Part shown: piece by piece, positions 52,772-63,678 of the stretch | How the letters are laid out: each line of letters opens with the position of its first letter | How positions within the stretch are numbered: the stretch's first letter is position 1 | Source of the DNA: Rhabdophis nuchalis | Taxonomy: Eukaryota > Chordata > Lepidosauria > Squamata > Natricidae | Assembly (NCBI GenBank): GCA_039707465.1 | Contig: CM077647.1 | Coordinates: 171,736,163-171,800,162 of the forward strand | Length of the DNA stretch: 64,000 nt | Reading direction: 5' to 3' | The notes under the pieces: model-generated | Seen by the model: the letters and a program-made list of their open reading frames with translations, nothing else | Database searches by the model: none | Told to the model about the DNA's origin: nothing | Program-made: the position numbers and the translations under genes

Positions 52772-53339
52772 GTAAGTTTTAGATCTTCATTCTTGCCATT
52801 TTGATCAGTATAAGAGGGTCTCTCCATCACTCATTTTCTCTCTCTCCACATTTATATGCAGTCTTCAGCAATGATCAAACTCAGTGCTTAGTTCAGTGAT
52901 TATTTTCATATTTTAAAAAATATACGCATTTATGTGGTACGCTAACACAGAGAATATCATGCTTTTAAGTTTTCATTAGCTTAAATTATATAAAATCGGT
53001 TATTTTATAAGGAGAGGCTTTGCTACTTCTCTGAGGATAGGTGCCATTTTCTCATGCTTCCTAAACTTCAACCTTCATTTATGGAGTCAGGTCCTACATG
53101 AAAGCAGAGGAAAAGAAAGGAAACTGTAGCTTGGACTTCCCCAAGTTGGGTAGGAAACATTGCAGCTGTTTTCCAACTCATCTGAAGGGCAACGTTCTTG
53201 GACATTGGCTATCAACCTTTTCTTCTCCACGGACCTCCTTTAAATACTTTTTGTGGCCACAGACCATGGCTACAGACACCCCCCCCCCAAGACTTAACTA
53301 AACATTTAATTTATATATATCTTTATATTAGCCTATAGG
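52772..53339. other. Spacer
   Basis: J44 intron and AT-rich sequence with a run of C (53280-53289). No J or repeat recognised. Confidence 0.45.
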
Positions 53340-53715
53340 CCCGATCAAGTGGTTCAGTGGCTAAGACGTTGAGCTTCTCAATCAGGCAAGGTTGACAGTT
53401 CAGTGGTTCAAATCCCTAGCGCTGCATAATGGAGTGAGCTCCTGTTAGTTGTCCCAGCTTCTGCCAACCTAGCAGTTTGAAAGCACTGCTTGAAAGTAAA
53501 CATGCAAGTAGAAAAATAGGAACCGCTTTTGATGGGAAGGTTTCAGCGTTCTGTGCACCTTCGGCATTTAGTCATGCTGGCCACATGACCACAGAGATGT
53601 CTTCAGACAGTGATGGATCTTTGACTTTGAAATAGAAATCAGCACCATCCCCTAGAGTTGGAAAAAACTAGCACATGTTTACAAGGGGAACCTTTCACTT
53701 TTCCTACATGTATTG
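53340..53715 (+). mobile_element. tRNA-derived SINE
   Basis: AGTGGTTCAGTGGCTAAGACG, CAGTGGTTCAAATCC, 3' end GGGGAACCTTTCACTTTTCC. The downstream flank matches 45.1 and 49.1 kb (TATTGCAATCAAAC); the upstream flank does not. Confidence 0.87.
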
Positions 53716-53845
53716 CAATCAAACCCCCATTCCTAAAACTATCTGGGAGCCCTTCAGATCAAATTTTGGATAGGCAGCCATTCCATTTCCAAATAATGCT
53801 TCAGATTTCCACCAGCCACCGTCCTTGACATTTTAATGCTCAAGT

Positions 53846-54560
53846 ACAATACAATACAATAGCAGAGTTGGAAGGGACCTTGTAGGTCTTCTAGTCCAAC
53901 CCCCTGCGTGGGCAATAACCTTATACCATTTCAGACAAATGGCTATCTAACATCTTTTTAAAGACTTCCAGGGTTGGGGCATTCGCAACTGCTGGAGGCA
54001 AGCTGTTCCAGAGGTTAATTGTTCTGACTGTCAGGAAATTTCTCCTTAGTTCTAAGTTGCTTCTCTCCTTGATTAGTTTCCACCCATTGCTTCTTGTCCT
54101 GCCCCCAGGTGCCTTGGAGAATAATTTGACTCCCTCTTCTTTGTGGCACCCTCTGAGATATCGGAACACTGCTATCATGTCTCCCCTGGTCCTTCTCTTC
54201 AAACTAGACATACCCAGCTCCTGCAACCGTTCTTCATATGTTTTAGTCTCCAGTCCCCTAATCATCGTGGTTGCTCTTCTCTGCATTCTTTCCAGAGTCG
54301 CCACGTCTTTTCTACATCGTGGCGACCAAAACTGTATGCAGTATTCCAAGTGTGGCTTTACCAAGGCACTATACAGTGGCATTAACACTTCACGTGATCT
54401 AGATTCTATCCCTCTGTTATGCAGCCTAGAACTGTGTTGGATTTTTTGGCAGCTGCTGCACACTGCTGGCTCATATTAAAATGGTTGTCCACTAGGATTC
54501 CAAGATCCCTCTCACAGTTGCTACTATTGAGCAAGGTACCACCTATACTGTACCTGTGCA
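53846..54560 (-). mobile_element. CR1-type LINE 3' end, antisense, young
   Basis: ACAATACAATACAATAGCAG tail complement; minus frame of 180 codons from [20 protein letters not shown] to FKKMLDSHLSEMV. Inserted in the J45 flank between CTCAAGT and CTAGAGCTTTAGC, so absent from J42 at the same place. Confidence 0.94.
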
Positions 54561-54661
54561 GCTCTAGACTGTAAAGTCTAGAGCTTTAGCTTTTCAAAAG
54601 GAAGTGATAAATGCTGAAACAAATAGGAAGGCGTGTTTTTGTCAAGACAAGCACCACTGTG

Positions 54662-54721
54662 TATATCAGAATACCGACAAGGTCATCTTTGGAAGTGGGA
54701 CGAGGCTGGTTGTAATGCCAA
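54662..54721 (+). CDS. TRAJ: J45, TRA joining segment
   Basis: Encodes YQNTDKVIFGSGTRLVVMP. RSS: nonamer 54634-54642 (TGTTTTTGT), 12-bp spacer CAAGACAAGCAC, heptamer 54655-54661 (CACTGTG). Donor GTAAGT. Intact member of the YQN lineage. Confidence 0.95.
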
Positions 54722-54949
54722 GTAAGTTATTTCTGCTGTTGTTGTAAGAACAAGAAGATCTTTATTGGCCCACCCCCACATTTTATAGGTAGTCTTCAGT
54801 GATTGAAAACTAAAGTGGTATTTTGTTGTTATTGTATTTTTGTATTGAATGTCTATTAACAAATTGGATTTGTTAACAGACACTCAATTTTTTGTTAATA
54901 GACACTCAATTATTTAGAAAAACTAGCCTAGACATTCAAATATTTAGAG

Positions 54950-55079
54950 CAGGGGTGTCAAACCTGTGGCCTGTGGGCCGGAAGCATCATGTGCTGGCCA
55001 CGCCTGGTTTAGCAAAGGGTAAAAACAGTCACGATACGTCACGTGATGCCACCCTTATAACATGAGTTCGACACCCCTG
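54950..55079. mobile_element. hAT-type MITE, 130 bp
   Basis: Ends CAGGGGTGTCAAACC and GAGTTCGACACCCCTG; flanks ATTTAGAG (54942-54949) and ATTTAGAA (55080-55087), a 7/8 target duplication. The interior CTGTGGGCCGGAAGC and CACGTGATGCCACCC is not palindromic. Confidence 0.88.
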
Positions 55080-55291
55080 ATTTAGAAGAACTAGCCTAAA
55101 ACGGGGAGCTGAAAATAGGAGGGAAACTATAGGTTGGACAGAAAAAAATATCAGGAATATTGTGAAGAGAATTATTGTCAGAGTGAATCAGTGATGGACT
55201 TCAGGGATTTTGACCAAACCAAAGATAATTGTTATGAGTAGTAAGGTCTCCCTTAAATGAATGGGTTTTTGTAAGGGACTGTCATATTGTG

Positions 55292-55349
55292 AGTAGTAAC
55301 GCTTTCAAGATCACTTGGGGATCTGGCACAAGACTCATCACTAGGCCAA
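55292..55349 (+). CDS. TRAJ: J46, W-type TRA joining segment
   Basis: Encodes SSNAFKITWGSGTRLITRP. The nonamer 55264-55272 is the exact consensus GGTTTTTGT. 12-bp spacer; heptamer 55285-55291 is TATTGTG, with the coding-side GTG intact and the distal end changed. Donor GTAAGT. The R-Pro end groups it with J09, J12 and J15, not with its W-type neighbours. Probably functional. Confidence 0.91.
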
Positions 55350-55644
55350 GTAAGTTGATCCACTAACATTGCACGTTAATGTTCTGCTTGAGGAAGTTTC
55401 TATCATAGTTCTATCATATTTTTCTAGAATATTTTTTTTTAATTCTCTTACATACCATTTTAGGTATACATTCACATAATTATTTTTCTTCTTTACATTT
55501 ATCATTCTTATACATCTGTTATTCCATTTTATAGATTATACTATATATAGACAGTTTGGGTTGCTTTGTTTACCATCCCTTCCTCCTGTTGTAATACAAC
55601 CTTATTTCCCTTTCTTTTCTCCCTCCCTCCTTTCTCTACTTTAC

Positions 55645-55762
55645 TTCTGCTAGAAGAGGAGAAGGACAAAGGGTAGGGGAAGAGGAAGAGTAGGAGTAGG
55701 AGAAAGGGAAAGGAAGAAGGAAGGGAAAGGAGAAGAGGAAGGAGGAAAGGAGAGAAGGGATA
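55645..55762 (+). repeat. Purine-rich (GGAGAA)n tract
   Basis: A/G-only stretch, about 110 bp. Confidence 0.9.
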
Positions 55763-55877
55763 GTTCTAACATATTTTTCAAGTGTCCTGCCCCGGGTTTG
55801 AAGAAGTTATTTTTCTTGAATTCACCACTTATTTTGCCAGATGCCAGGAAGTTTTATGTCTTTTAATTAAGTCTAAG

Positions 55878-56215
55878 ATAAGGGATGCAGTGGCTCAGTA
55901 GCTAAGAAACTGAGCTTGTCAATCAGAAAGGTCGGCAGTTCGAATCCCTAGTGCCGCTTAATGGAGTGAGCTCCCGTTACTTGTCCCAGCTTCTGCCAAC
56001 CTAGCAGTTCGAAAGCACATAAAAATGCAAGTAGAAAAATAGGGACCACCTTTGGTGGGAAGGGAACAGTGTTACATGCCATTTAGTCATGCCGGCCACA
56101 TGACCACAGAGACGTCTTCGGATAGCGCTGGCTCTTTGGCTTTGAAACGCCCTAGAGTTGGGAACAACTGGCACAGATGTGCGAGGGGAACCTTTACCTT
56201 TACCTAATATAAGAT
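55878..56215 (+). mobile_element. tRNA-derived SINE
   Basis: GGGATGCAGTGGCTCAGTAGC, GGCAGTTCGAATCC, 3' end AACCTTTACCTTTACC. The head is the best preserved of the five copies; a short internal deletion follows GTTACATGCC. Confidence 0.9.
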
Positions 56216-56439
56216 ATTCAGCATATTTACTAGGATATTTTCTGAACAAATCAACTGATGGCCTTGTAAATAAAAGTCTCAGTTGAGTTTGGGAATTAAA
56301 GGATGAAAATGCAGAATGGATTCATAAGTCCGAAGAAGAAACTAGAGCTCCAATAATATTTTATCCCTGCAGATGTTAAAATAGGGCTTCGGTTTTCCAA
56401 TAGCTGCATTCGTTGACATTTTAACCCCTAAAGTATAGA

Positions 56440-56675
56440 GGTTTATTTATTGGTTGAAAAGAAAGTTGAAGTTGCTGATACAAGTAAGAAAGCAGGTTTT
56501 ACTCTTCCCCCTTTTTCCATTCATTCAAGGCATTTACATTAAATACTCTAAGCATTGCATTCCAAGAGCCAAATTAAATGGCTCTTGAAAAGGAGATCAA
56601 GCAAGTTGACCTGCGATATTTCATTTCGTGCTTTTGAGAAAGTATGTTTTAACTGCTGATACAAGTAGGAAGACA
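56440..56675. other. Orphan J flank, then the J47 flank
   Basis: GTTGCTGATACAAGTAAGAA at 56471 is the sequence that stands just before a nonamer elsewhere, but GCAGGTTTTACTCTTCCCC follows, with no RSS or J. The same orphan is at 61896-61935. A J was lost before the J47/J50 cassette duplicated. Confidence 0.65.
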
Positions 56676-56703
56676 TGTTTTTGTCAAGGGAGAAAGCACT
56701 GTG

Positions 56704-56764
56704 TTTGGTGTTGGATACAATAAGGTGTATTTTGGAAGGGGGACAAGGTTGGCCGTAATGCCAA
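56704..56764 (+). CDS. TRAJ: J47, TRA joining segment
   Basis: Encodes FGVGYNKVYFGRGTRLAVMP. RSS: nonamer 56676-56684 (TGTTTTTGT), 12-bp spacer CAAGGGAGAAAG, heptamer 56697-56703 (CACTGTG). Donor GTAAGT. VYFG lineage; the spacer is shared with J50. The intron contains a large pyrimidine minisatellite from +55. Intact. Confidence 0.95.
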
Positions 56765-56818
56765 GTAAGTTTTCAATTTTTTTTCCAGCTATTGTGGTCA
56801 GCACAAGAGGTTGCTTTC

Positions 56819-57505
56819 TTTGCTTCTCTCTCTCCATCTCCCCCTCCCTCTCTCCCTCCCTCCCTCTCCCTCTTTCCCTCCCCCTCTCCCTCCCTCTCTC
56901 TCTCCCATTCCAACCTCCTCTCCCTCCCTTTCCCTCTCTCTCTCTCCCCCCCTCTCTCTCTCCGTCTCCCTCTCCTTCCCTCCCTCTCCCTCTTTCCTTC
57001 CCCCTCTCCCTCCCTCTCCCTCTCCCATTCCAACCTCCTCTCCCTCCCTTTCCCTTTCCCTCTCTCTCCCTCTCTCTCGCTCTCCATCTCCCTCTCCCTC
57101 CCTCCCTCTCCCTCTTTCCCTCCCTCTCCCTCCCTCTCTCTCTCCCATTCCAACCTCCTCTCCCTCCCTTTCCCTCTCCCTCCCTCTCTCTCTCCCTCCC
57201 TCTCCTTCCCTCCCTCTCCCTCTTTCCCTCCCCCCTCCCTCCCCCTCTCTCTCCCATTCCAACCTCCTCTCCCTCCCTTTCCGTCTCCCTCCCCCTCTCT
57301 CTCCCTCTCTCCATCTCCCTCTCCCTCCCTCCCTCTCCCTCTTTCCCTCCCTCTCCCTCCCTCTCTCTCTCCCATTCCAACCTCCTCTCCCTCCCTTTCC
57401 CCCTCCCTCCCTCTCTCTCTCCATCTCTCTCTCTCTCCCTCCCTTCCCCTCTCCCTCTCTCTTCTCTCCCCTCCCTCTCCTTCCCTCCCTGTCCCCCATC
57501 TCCTT
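56819..57505 (+). repeat. Pyrimidine minisatellite, about 110-120-bp unit
   Basis: CCCATTCCAACCTCCTCTCC recurs at 56904, 57024, 57144, 57253 and 57371 (steps of 120, 120, 109 and 118 bp), separated by CTCC/TCTC runs. Nearly all C/T on +, with only a few A/G in each unit. Confidence 0.95.
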
Positions 57506-57650
57506 GAGCAGTAGCACTTGTATACCGCTTCACAGTGCTTTACAGCCCTCTCTAAGCAGTTTACAGAGTCAGCCTATTGCCCCCAATAATCTGGGTCCTC
57601 ATTTTACCCACCTCGGGAGGATGGAAGGCTGAGTCAACCTATACCCATGC
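57506..57650 (+). repeat. Dispersed squamate repeat fragment
   Basis: GCACTTGTATACCGCTTCAC, TTTACAGCCCTCTCTAAGC and CAGCCTATTGCCCCCAA read like a common squamate interspersed repeat; family name uncertain. Confidence 0.6.
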
Positions 57651-58097
57651 GTATGCTTTGCAGAAAATTGCAGATTCAGTTCTGGTTTCACCATTTCAAG
57701 TTCAGGAAAAAATGACTTTGTTTGGAAACTCTGTGTCAAAGCCTTTAAATACTACTGTTGATTCACATCTGGGTTCATACAACCATAGGTACCCCAACTC
57801 AGAAAATAATGAAACCATTGCTCTATTTCCAAAATATGCTAATTCCCCTAGAGAGATGCCATGTTAAAATTTATTATGTAGTTATTTGGGCTCTGAAGAA
57901 TTCTTTTTTTTAAAAATCATTAATTCACAATTATTGTTCCCATAAGCATAGATGTAATAACCAGGAACTGACAACATCTTAATGGCACATATTGAATCAA
58001 CCAAAAGATTTGTTTTCTAGAAATTTCAGCCTCCTGAATAACTTAAATAACTTGGACCTGGATCATTGAACATGGCTTTCATGACTTGGTTCCATTG
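57651..58097. other. J47 intron continuation
   Basis: Diverged copy of the J37 intron (GAAAATTGCAGATTCAG, TTGGAAACTCTGTGTC, ATATTGAATCAACC). No gene. Confidence 0.6.
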
Positions 58098-58735
58098 AAA
58101 AGAGAAGAGGGGAGGGGAGAAGAGAGGAAGACAGAAAGGAGAGGAGAGGCAGACAGAGGAGAGGAATACAGAGAGGATAGGAGAGGAAGACAGAGAGGAG
58201 AAGAGAAGAAAACAGAAAGGAGAGGAGAGGAAGATGGAGGAGAAGAGGAAGACAGAGAGGAGAGGAAGATGGAGGAGGAGAGGAAGACAGAGAAGAGAGG
58301 AGAGGCAGACAGTGAGGAGAGGAAGATAGAGAGGAGAGTAAGGGAGGGAAGGGGAGAGAAGAGGAGAGGAGGGAAGGGGAGAGGAGAGGAGAGGAAGACA
58401 GAGAGGAGAGAATAGGAAGACAGAGAGGAGAAGAGAAGAAAACAGAAAGGAGAGGTGAGGAAGATGGAGGAGGAGAGGAAGACGGAGAGGAGAGGCAGAC
58501 AGAGAGGAGAGGAAGACAGAGAGGAGAGGAGAGGAAAATGGAGAGGAGAGGGAGACAGAGAGGAAAGGAGAGGAAGACAGAGGAGAGGAAGACAGAGAGG
58601 AGAGTAAGGGAGGGAAGGGGAGAGGAGAGTAGGGGAGGGGAGGGGAGAGGAGAGTAGGGGAGGGAAGGGGAGAGGAGAGGAAGACAGAGAGGAGAAGAGA
58701 GGAGGGGAAGGGAGAGGAGAGAAGGGAGGCGGACT
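58098..58735 (+). repeat. Purine-rich (GAGAGGAAGACA)n tract
   Basis: About 640 bp, almost all A/G with scattered C/T, built from GAGAGGAGAGGAAGACAGA-like units. It takes the place of the AGAC microsatellite after J37. Confidence 0.95.
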
Positions 58736-59078
58736 ATTAACTTCTAGAAATTCTTAAATATGAACAAAGATAAGACACCATTTTCCTATATAGTTTTCCT
58801 CAAAACCTTACTTCCAACCCCAATCTTGAAGTAAATCTTTTTTTCTAAAAGTAGGGAATAGATCTGCGAGTTCTCCAAAGAGCCTCCATCCTAAATGTAA
58901 CAGCCTCCTTGGAGTTTGTTGGAAGAGATATGAGGAAATCTACATGTCGATCTATTTAAATTAGGAGAGAAAATTAGCAATTGTTTATGCTCCCACCCCC
59001 CCCACAGAACCTGGGTTTATTCTTTAGCTTCCTTCCCAGGAAGCTAACTATGTTTGTAGCACTTTCAAAAAACTAATA
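58736..59078. other. W-cassette flank
   Basis: Older copy of 41386-41707 (GAACAAAGATAAGACACC, TAGGGAATAGATCTGCG, ATATGAGGAAATCTAC). No gene. Confidence 0.65.
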
Positions 59079-59106
59079 GGTTTTTGTAAGGGACTGTGAC
59101 ACTGTG

Positions 59107-59161
59107 AATAATAACTATAAGATCATTTGGGGATCTGGCACCAGGCTGATCGTCATACCAA
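59107..59161 (+). CDS. TRAJ: J48, W-type TRA joining segment, shortest
   Basis: Encodes NNNYKIIWGSGTRLIVIP, one codon (Gly) shorter than J36. RSS: exact consensus nonamer 59079-59087 (GGTTTTTGT), 12-bp spacer AAGGGACTGTGA, heptamer 59100-59106 (CACTGTG). Donor GTAAGT. Together with J39 the strongest RSS in the window. Intact. Confidence 0.95.
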
Positions 59162-59529
59162 GTAAGTTGGTCCACTAATATGACACACTAATGTACTTGC
59201 ATTGTGTTGGAGGGTGCTTCTGTTGGCTTGTGTGTTGGAGACCTTTTTTTTTTCATAGCTTGATTGGAAAAATGAAGAATTCTAAGAATTCTAAGCCAAG
59301 TTATTGGCTTCCACAAGAGACATTAGAGGGGTAGAATGAGAAATACTGGATGGATTTTATTTATTTAACTTTCTTTAACGTTTTCATTTTTGTATGATTG
59401 TAAGCTATCCAGGGTTACCTTGAGGTAAGAGGGGCATCCTATAAATTTAATAAATAAAGAAGTAAAAAATTTACTTCAGCTCCAATTAAAATTATGGACA
59501 TTGTTGTCCTGTAATTTGGAGAGCACATT

Positions 59530-59912
59530 TGGGAAAGATGGATTAAAAGGAGGGGAGATATGATAGCAGTCTTCCAATATCTAAGGGGCTACCATAAAGA
59601 AGAGGGAGTCAAGCTATTCTCCAAAGCACCTGAGGATAGGAAAAGAAGCAATGGGTGGCAACTTAGAACTGAGGAGAAATTTCCTGACAGTTAGAACAAT
59701 TAATCAGTGGAACAACTTGCCTTGAGAAGTTGTGAATGCTCCAACACTGGAAGCTTTTAAGAAGATGTTGGATATCCATTTGTCTGAAGTGGTGTAGAGT
59801 TTCCTGCCTAAGCAGGGGATTGGACTAGAAGACCTCCAAGTTCCCTTCCAATTCTGTTATTCTATTCTATTCTATTCTATTCTATTCTATTCTATTCTAT
59901 TCTATTCTATCC
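59530..59912 (+). mobile_element. CR1-type LINE 3' end, sense, (ATTCT)n tail
   Basis: GGAGATATGATAGCAGTC, GAAGAGGGAGTCAAGCTATTC, then TTGGACTAGAAGACCTCC and ATTCT units at 59862-59910. Internal deletion after GCAATGGGTGG. Confidence 0.92.
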
Positions 59913-60185
59913 CAACAAATATTCCTGAATTGCCTTACCCATCAAGGATATCTTTCCTCTGACCAATCCTTTTAAGAGATACACTTTCTCTATCCATTTC
60001 TATTGTATTGATCATAATTGGATTTGCACAAACGATTTCCACAAAAGCATCAAGCAAGCAATAGACTTCCCAGAACTGATAAAATACTTCCACAGTTCTG
60101 ACATATGCACGATTGGAACTTCATCGTAACTTGTCATCAAAGTTGGCTTAAGTGGTAACTTTTTGTAAAGATCCAATTTACTGTG

Positions 60186-60246
60186 AGAACTGATGGCACA
60201 TTCAAGGTTGTATTTGGAACTGGAACAGAACTGAAGGTTCATCCAT
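60186..60246 (+). CDS. TRAJ: J49, TRA joining segment (FGTGTEL type)
   Basis: Encodes RTDGTFKVVFGTGTELKVHP plus one T before GTAAGT. RSS: nonamer 60158-60166 (ACTTTTTGT), 12-bp spacer AAAGATCCAATT, heptamer 60179-60185 (TACTGTG; GTG intact, distal C changed). Paralogue of J43, 9 kb upstream; the intron also matches (ACATAAACTGGTAGT, TTATAGAGAT). Intact. Confidence 0.92.
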
Positions 60247-60434
60247 GTAAGTTTCTGAAGCGATCTTCAAAAGATAAATACTAACTATAATTACACATAA
60301 ACTGGTAGTACATACGTGGCAGAAATCTTTGTGTAGAATTCCATGCTGTTTGTGACTGCTTTTAAGCATTCCTTATAGAGATAAAGTTTTGAGGGCAACA
60401 GAAGTAGAAGATCCATGGGTATCTACATAAGGAT

Positions 60435-61250
60435 AAAGATCAATAGAGTTGGAAGGGATCTTATGGGTCATCTAGTCCAACCCACCACACAAGCAGACCC
60501 TGCACCATTTATGACAGATGGCAGTCCAATCTCTTTTTGAAAGCTTCCAGTGATGAAGCTCCCACAACCTCCAAAGGCAACTTCTGTTCTATTGGTTGAT
60601 TGCTCTCACTGTTGGAAAATTTCTCCTTATTTCTAAATTGAATCTGTCCTTGATCAGTTTCCATCCATTATTCCTTACCGCGCCTTCAGATATTGTACCT
60701 TGGAAAATAGCTTGACCTCCTCCTCTCTGTGCAGTCCCTCAAATATTGGAACACTGCTATCATGTCTTTCCTGGTCCTTCTCTTCACTAGACTAGCCATG
60801 CCCAGTTTCTGCAACTATTCTTTATATGTTTTAGCCTGCAGTCCCCTAATCATCTTTGTTGCTCTTTTTTGCACTTTTTCTAGAGTATCAACATCTTTTT
60901 TTATAGTTTGGTGACCAAAACTGGACGCAATACTCTAGATGTAGTCTTACTAAGGCTTTTTAGAGTGGTATTAGTACCTCACTAGATCTTGACTATATCC
61001 CTCTGTTAATGGAACCTAGGGTTGCATTGTCTTTTCTGGCCACTGTTGGCTCATATTTAACTGGTTGTCTACTAAGACTCCAAGAGCCCTCTCCCATTTT
61101 GTTAGATAGAGCCCAGTGTTCAAGTCTGTCAAGATCCATCTGGATTTTGAGGCTACCATCTAGGGTGCTAGCTATTCCTGCCAGCCTAACATCATCTGCA
61201 AATTTGGTAAATTCCCCTTCTATTCCCTCATCTAAGTCATGTATGAATTT
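60435..61250 (-). mobile_element. CR1-type LINE, antisense, older subfamily
   Basis: AGAGTTGGAAGGGATCTTATG, TTTTGAAAGCTTCCAGTGATG; like the 50.5-kb copy. It follows J49, as a CR1 lies just before J43. Heavily frameshifted. Confidence 0.87.
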
Positions 61251-61500
61251 TTATTATGAAGGAGAATTTTTACATTTTTACTATGAAGGAGAAAGAATGA
61301 GGACCTGAGAGCTGAGAACTTCATTGTTAGAATGGGATGATGTCATTTTAGGTTGGAAGGAGACAACCTCATGTTTCTTTCCCTTGAGGAAAAAAAAAAG
61401 ACCACATCTTTGGGGCTTTCAGATTCAGGTTGCAAAAATCTGAATAATTATTAGATGATGACAAATTGTGTGGCAAACTTGTGATTGTACAAATGTTTAC
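61251..61500. other. Spacer, shared old flank
   Basis: Matches 52450-52660 and parts of 30500-30790 (TCATGTTTCTTTCCCTTGAGG, TTTCAGATTCAGGTTGC, TTAGATGATGACAAATTGTG). Confidence 0.6.
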
Positions 61501-61893
61501 ACAGTAGACCAGAGAATCCACATTTCTTCCTGGATGTCCCAAAGGTGCTTTTTCAAGAGGATTTTCTGTTTTTTTTCTTTGAAGTTATTTCTTTGTAGAT
61601 ATTTCCCTTCTTGCCCAAGAACTATCTGAACTGAAGAACCTTCTTGGATGAGAAGTGAAAAATCTTAGTTGTCCCAAAGATGCTTTTTCAAGAGGCAACT
61701 GGACTTTCTGGTTTTACTTTGAAGACATTTCTCTGAAGACTTTTTGCTTCTCACCCAAGAGCTGTCTAAGCTGAAGACGCTTCTTGGATGAGAAGTGAAA
61801 TGTCTTCAAAGAAAAAACAGAAAGTCCAGTTGCCTCTTGAAAAAATACACGTGGGACATTCATGAAGTAACGTGGATTTTCTGGTCTACTGTG
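61501..61893. repeat. Large foldback repeat, about 390 bp
   Basis: Outer arms ACAGTAGACCAGAGAATCCAC and GTGGATTTTCTGGTCTACTGT; inner words GTCCCAAAGGTGCTTTTTC, CTTTGAAGACATTTC, GATGAGAAGTGAAATGTCTTC. The longest member of the family, with a tandem internal block. Confidence 0.85.
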
Positions 61894-62126
61894 CAGAAAT
61901 CGCTAATTCAAGTAGGAAGGTTGTACTCTTCCCCTTTTCCATTCATTCAAGGCATTTAAATTTAATAATCTAAGCATGTTGTTCCAAGAGCCAAATTAAA
62001 TGGCCTTTGAAAAGGAGATCGAGAAAGTTGACCTGTGATATTTCATTTCGTGCCTTTGAGAAAAAAATGTTGTAACTGCTGATACAAGTAGGAAGACATG
62101 TTTTTGTCAAGGGAGAAAGCAATGTG

Positions 62127-62184
62127 TCTACCACTGGCTACAAGGTTTATTTTGGAAGTGGGACTAGGTTGGTCGTAATGCCAA
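62127..62184 (+). CDS. TRAJ: J50, TRA joining segment
   Basis: Encodes STTGYKVYFGSGTRLVVMP. RSS: nonamer 62099-62107 (TGTTTTTGT), 12-bp spacer CAAGGGAGAAAG, heptamer 62120-62126 (CAATGTG; GTG intact). Donor GTAAGT. Flank matches J47, intron matches J37. Intact. Confidence 0.94.
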
Positions 62185-62189
62185 GTAAG

Positions 62190-62825
62190 TTTTTGTTCTT
62201 TGTTTTTGGTATTGTGGTCAGTTCAAGAGGTTAATTTCTTCTCTTATACCCCCCCCCCTCTCCTCCTTCCTCATATTATAAAACATAGTGGCATCTCAAG
62301 CTGCATGCTTTGCAGAAAATTCCAGGTTCAGTTCTATTCTCCCCATTTCTAGTTTAGAAATAATGACTTTGATTGGAAACCCCATGTCACCCCTATCAAA
62401 CAATTACTACTTTCGATCCATATTTGGTTTCATTCAACCGTTATTATCCAACAGCATATACTAATTCCCCAAAAGAAAAAGAGAAAAAAACATACTACAT
62501 ACTTTATTATAAAACTCTATGGGCTCTGAATGGACATTATTATTTTTTTTAAAAAAGCCGTACACTCATAATTCTTCTTACCATAAGAGAGGTCTAGGTG
62601 GTTGCTAAGAATTGACAACATCTTGATGGTATATTATCAGTCAATCAATCAATCAATCAATCAACCAAGATTGTAGGATTGTAGGATTTTCAGCTTTGTG
62701 ATCTTAGATAACTTAGACTTGGCTTGGGAAGGGTTGAACAATAATAGCATGACATGTTTACATTGGAAAGAGAGAGAGACAACACACTCACACGCACATA
62801 CACACACACACACATACCACTGAAG
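62190..62825. other. J50 intron, duplicated block
   Basis: Parallels 42975-43545 with small indels; includes TCAATCAATC units near 62640 and a CA run near 62795. No gene. Confidence 0.75.
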
Positions 62826-62829
62826 AGTT

Positions 62830-62960
62830 ATTTGACCTTATACACCATTGATCCATTTGGCCATTGTGCGTGTGATAGGCCCATCCACCTGCCTCCCACC
62901 TATCACGCACCCAATGGCCAAATTGATCAATGATGGATAAAGGCAAATATCTCATCAATG
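62830..62960. repeat. Foldback repeat, diverged sister of 43548
   Basis: TTGATCCATTTGGCCATTG and CAATGGCCAAATTGATCAATG arms with a few mismatches. Confidence 0.88.
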
Positions 62961-63077
62961 GTAGTTTTTATATTATGAGAATATTAGCAGAGTCTAACGA
63001 AAGCTAAATGGATAATACATTTTAAGTTCTGGAGATTGCAATGTCTCTCTCTCTTCTTTTATATTTACACCTTGTAT

Positions 63078-63134
63078 AAACACACACACACACACACATA
63101 AATACACAAACAAACAAACACACACCACACAAAC

Positions 63135-63196
<62 letters not shown>

Positions 63197-63225
63197 GGCA
63201 AAGACAAAGACAAAGAGACAGAGAG
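63078..63225 (+). repeat. (CA)n and (AGAC)n microsatellites
   Basis: CA repeats at 63080-63100, CAAA units, then a perfect (AGAC)n run of about 56 bp (63141-63196). Confidence 0.97.
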
Positions 63226-63592
63226 ATGGACCATGAACTTCTAGATATCTTTGAGGGATGAATACAGAGAAGACACAATTTTCATCAGATACTGTTTTAC
63301 TCGCAACCTTGTTTAGCAACCCCATTCTTGAGGTAGATCTTTTTATGAAAAGCAGGGAATAGATCTGTAAACTGTACAAAAAGCCCCTGGCCTCACTCAA
63401 ATTGCCTCTCTGAGGTTTGTTAGAACATATATGAGGAGATCTAGATGTTTAGATCATGAGAAAATGCTTAGATCATGAGAAAAAAATAGCATTTCTGTGT
63501 GCTTTTTTTCAACAACCTGTGTTTTATTCTTAAACTTCTTCCCCAACCCATCCTATAAGTTTACTAGCTGTGTTTGAAACACTTTATTAATG
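63226..63592. other. W-cassette flank
   Basis: Near-copy of 41386-41707 and 43965-44310. No gene. Confidence 0.75.
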
Positions 63593-63620
63593 GGTTTGTG
63601 TAAGGGATAGTATCACTGTG

Positions 63621-63678
63621 AATAATAACTATGGCAAGATCACTTGGGGATCTGGCACCAGGCTGATTGTTATGCCAA
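63621..63678 (+). CDS. TRAJ: J51, W-type TRA joining segment
   Basis: Encodes NNNYGKITWGSGTRLIVMP. RSS: nonamer 63593-63601 (GGTTTGTGT), 12-bp spacer AAGGGATAGTAT, heptamer 63614-63620 (CACTGTG). Donor GTAAGT. The RSS plus exon is identical to J36. Last J in the window; the cluster may continue beyond it. Confidence 0.95.

Noticed and set aside
56649..57632. Frames of 240-294 residues, Pro/Ser/Leu on + and Gly/Arg/Glu on minus
   Set aside because: Produced by the pyrimidine minisatellite, where all frames stay open. The real coding unit is the 61-nt J47 at its 5' edge.
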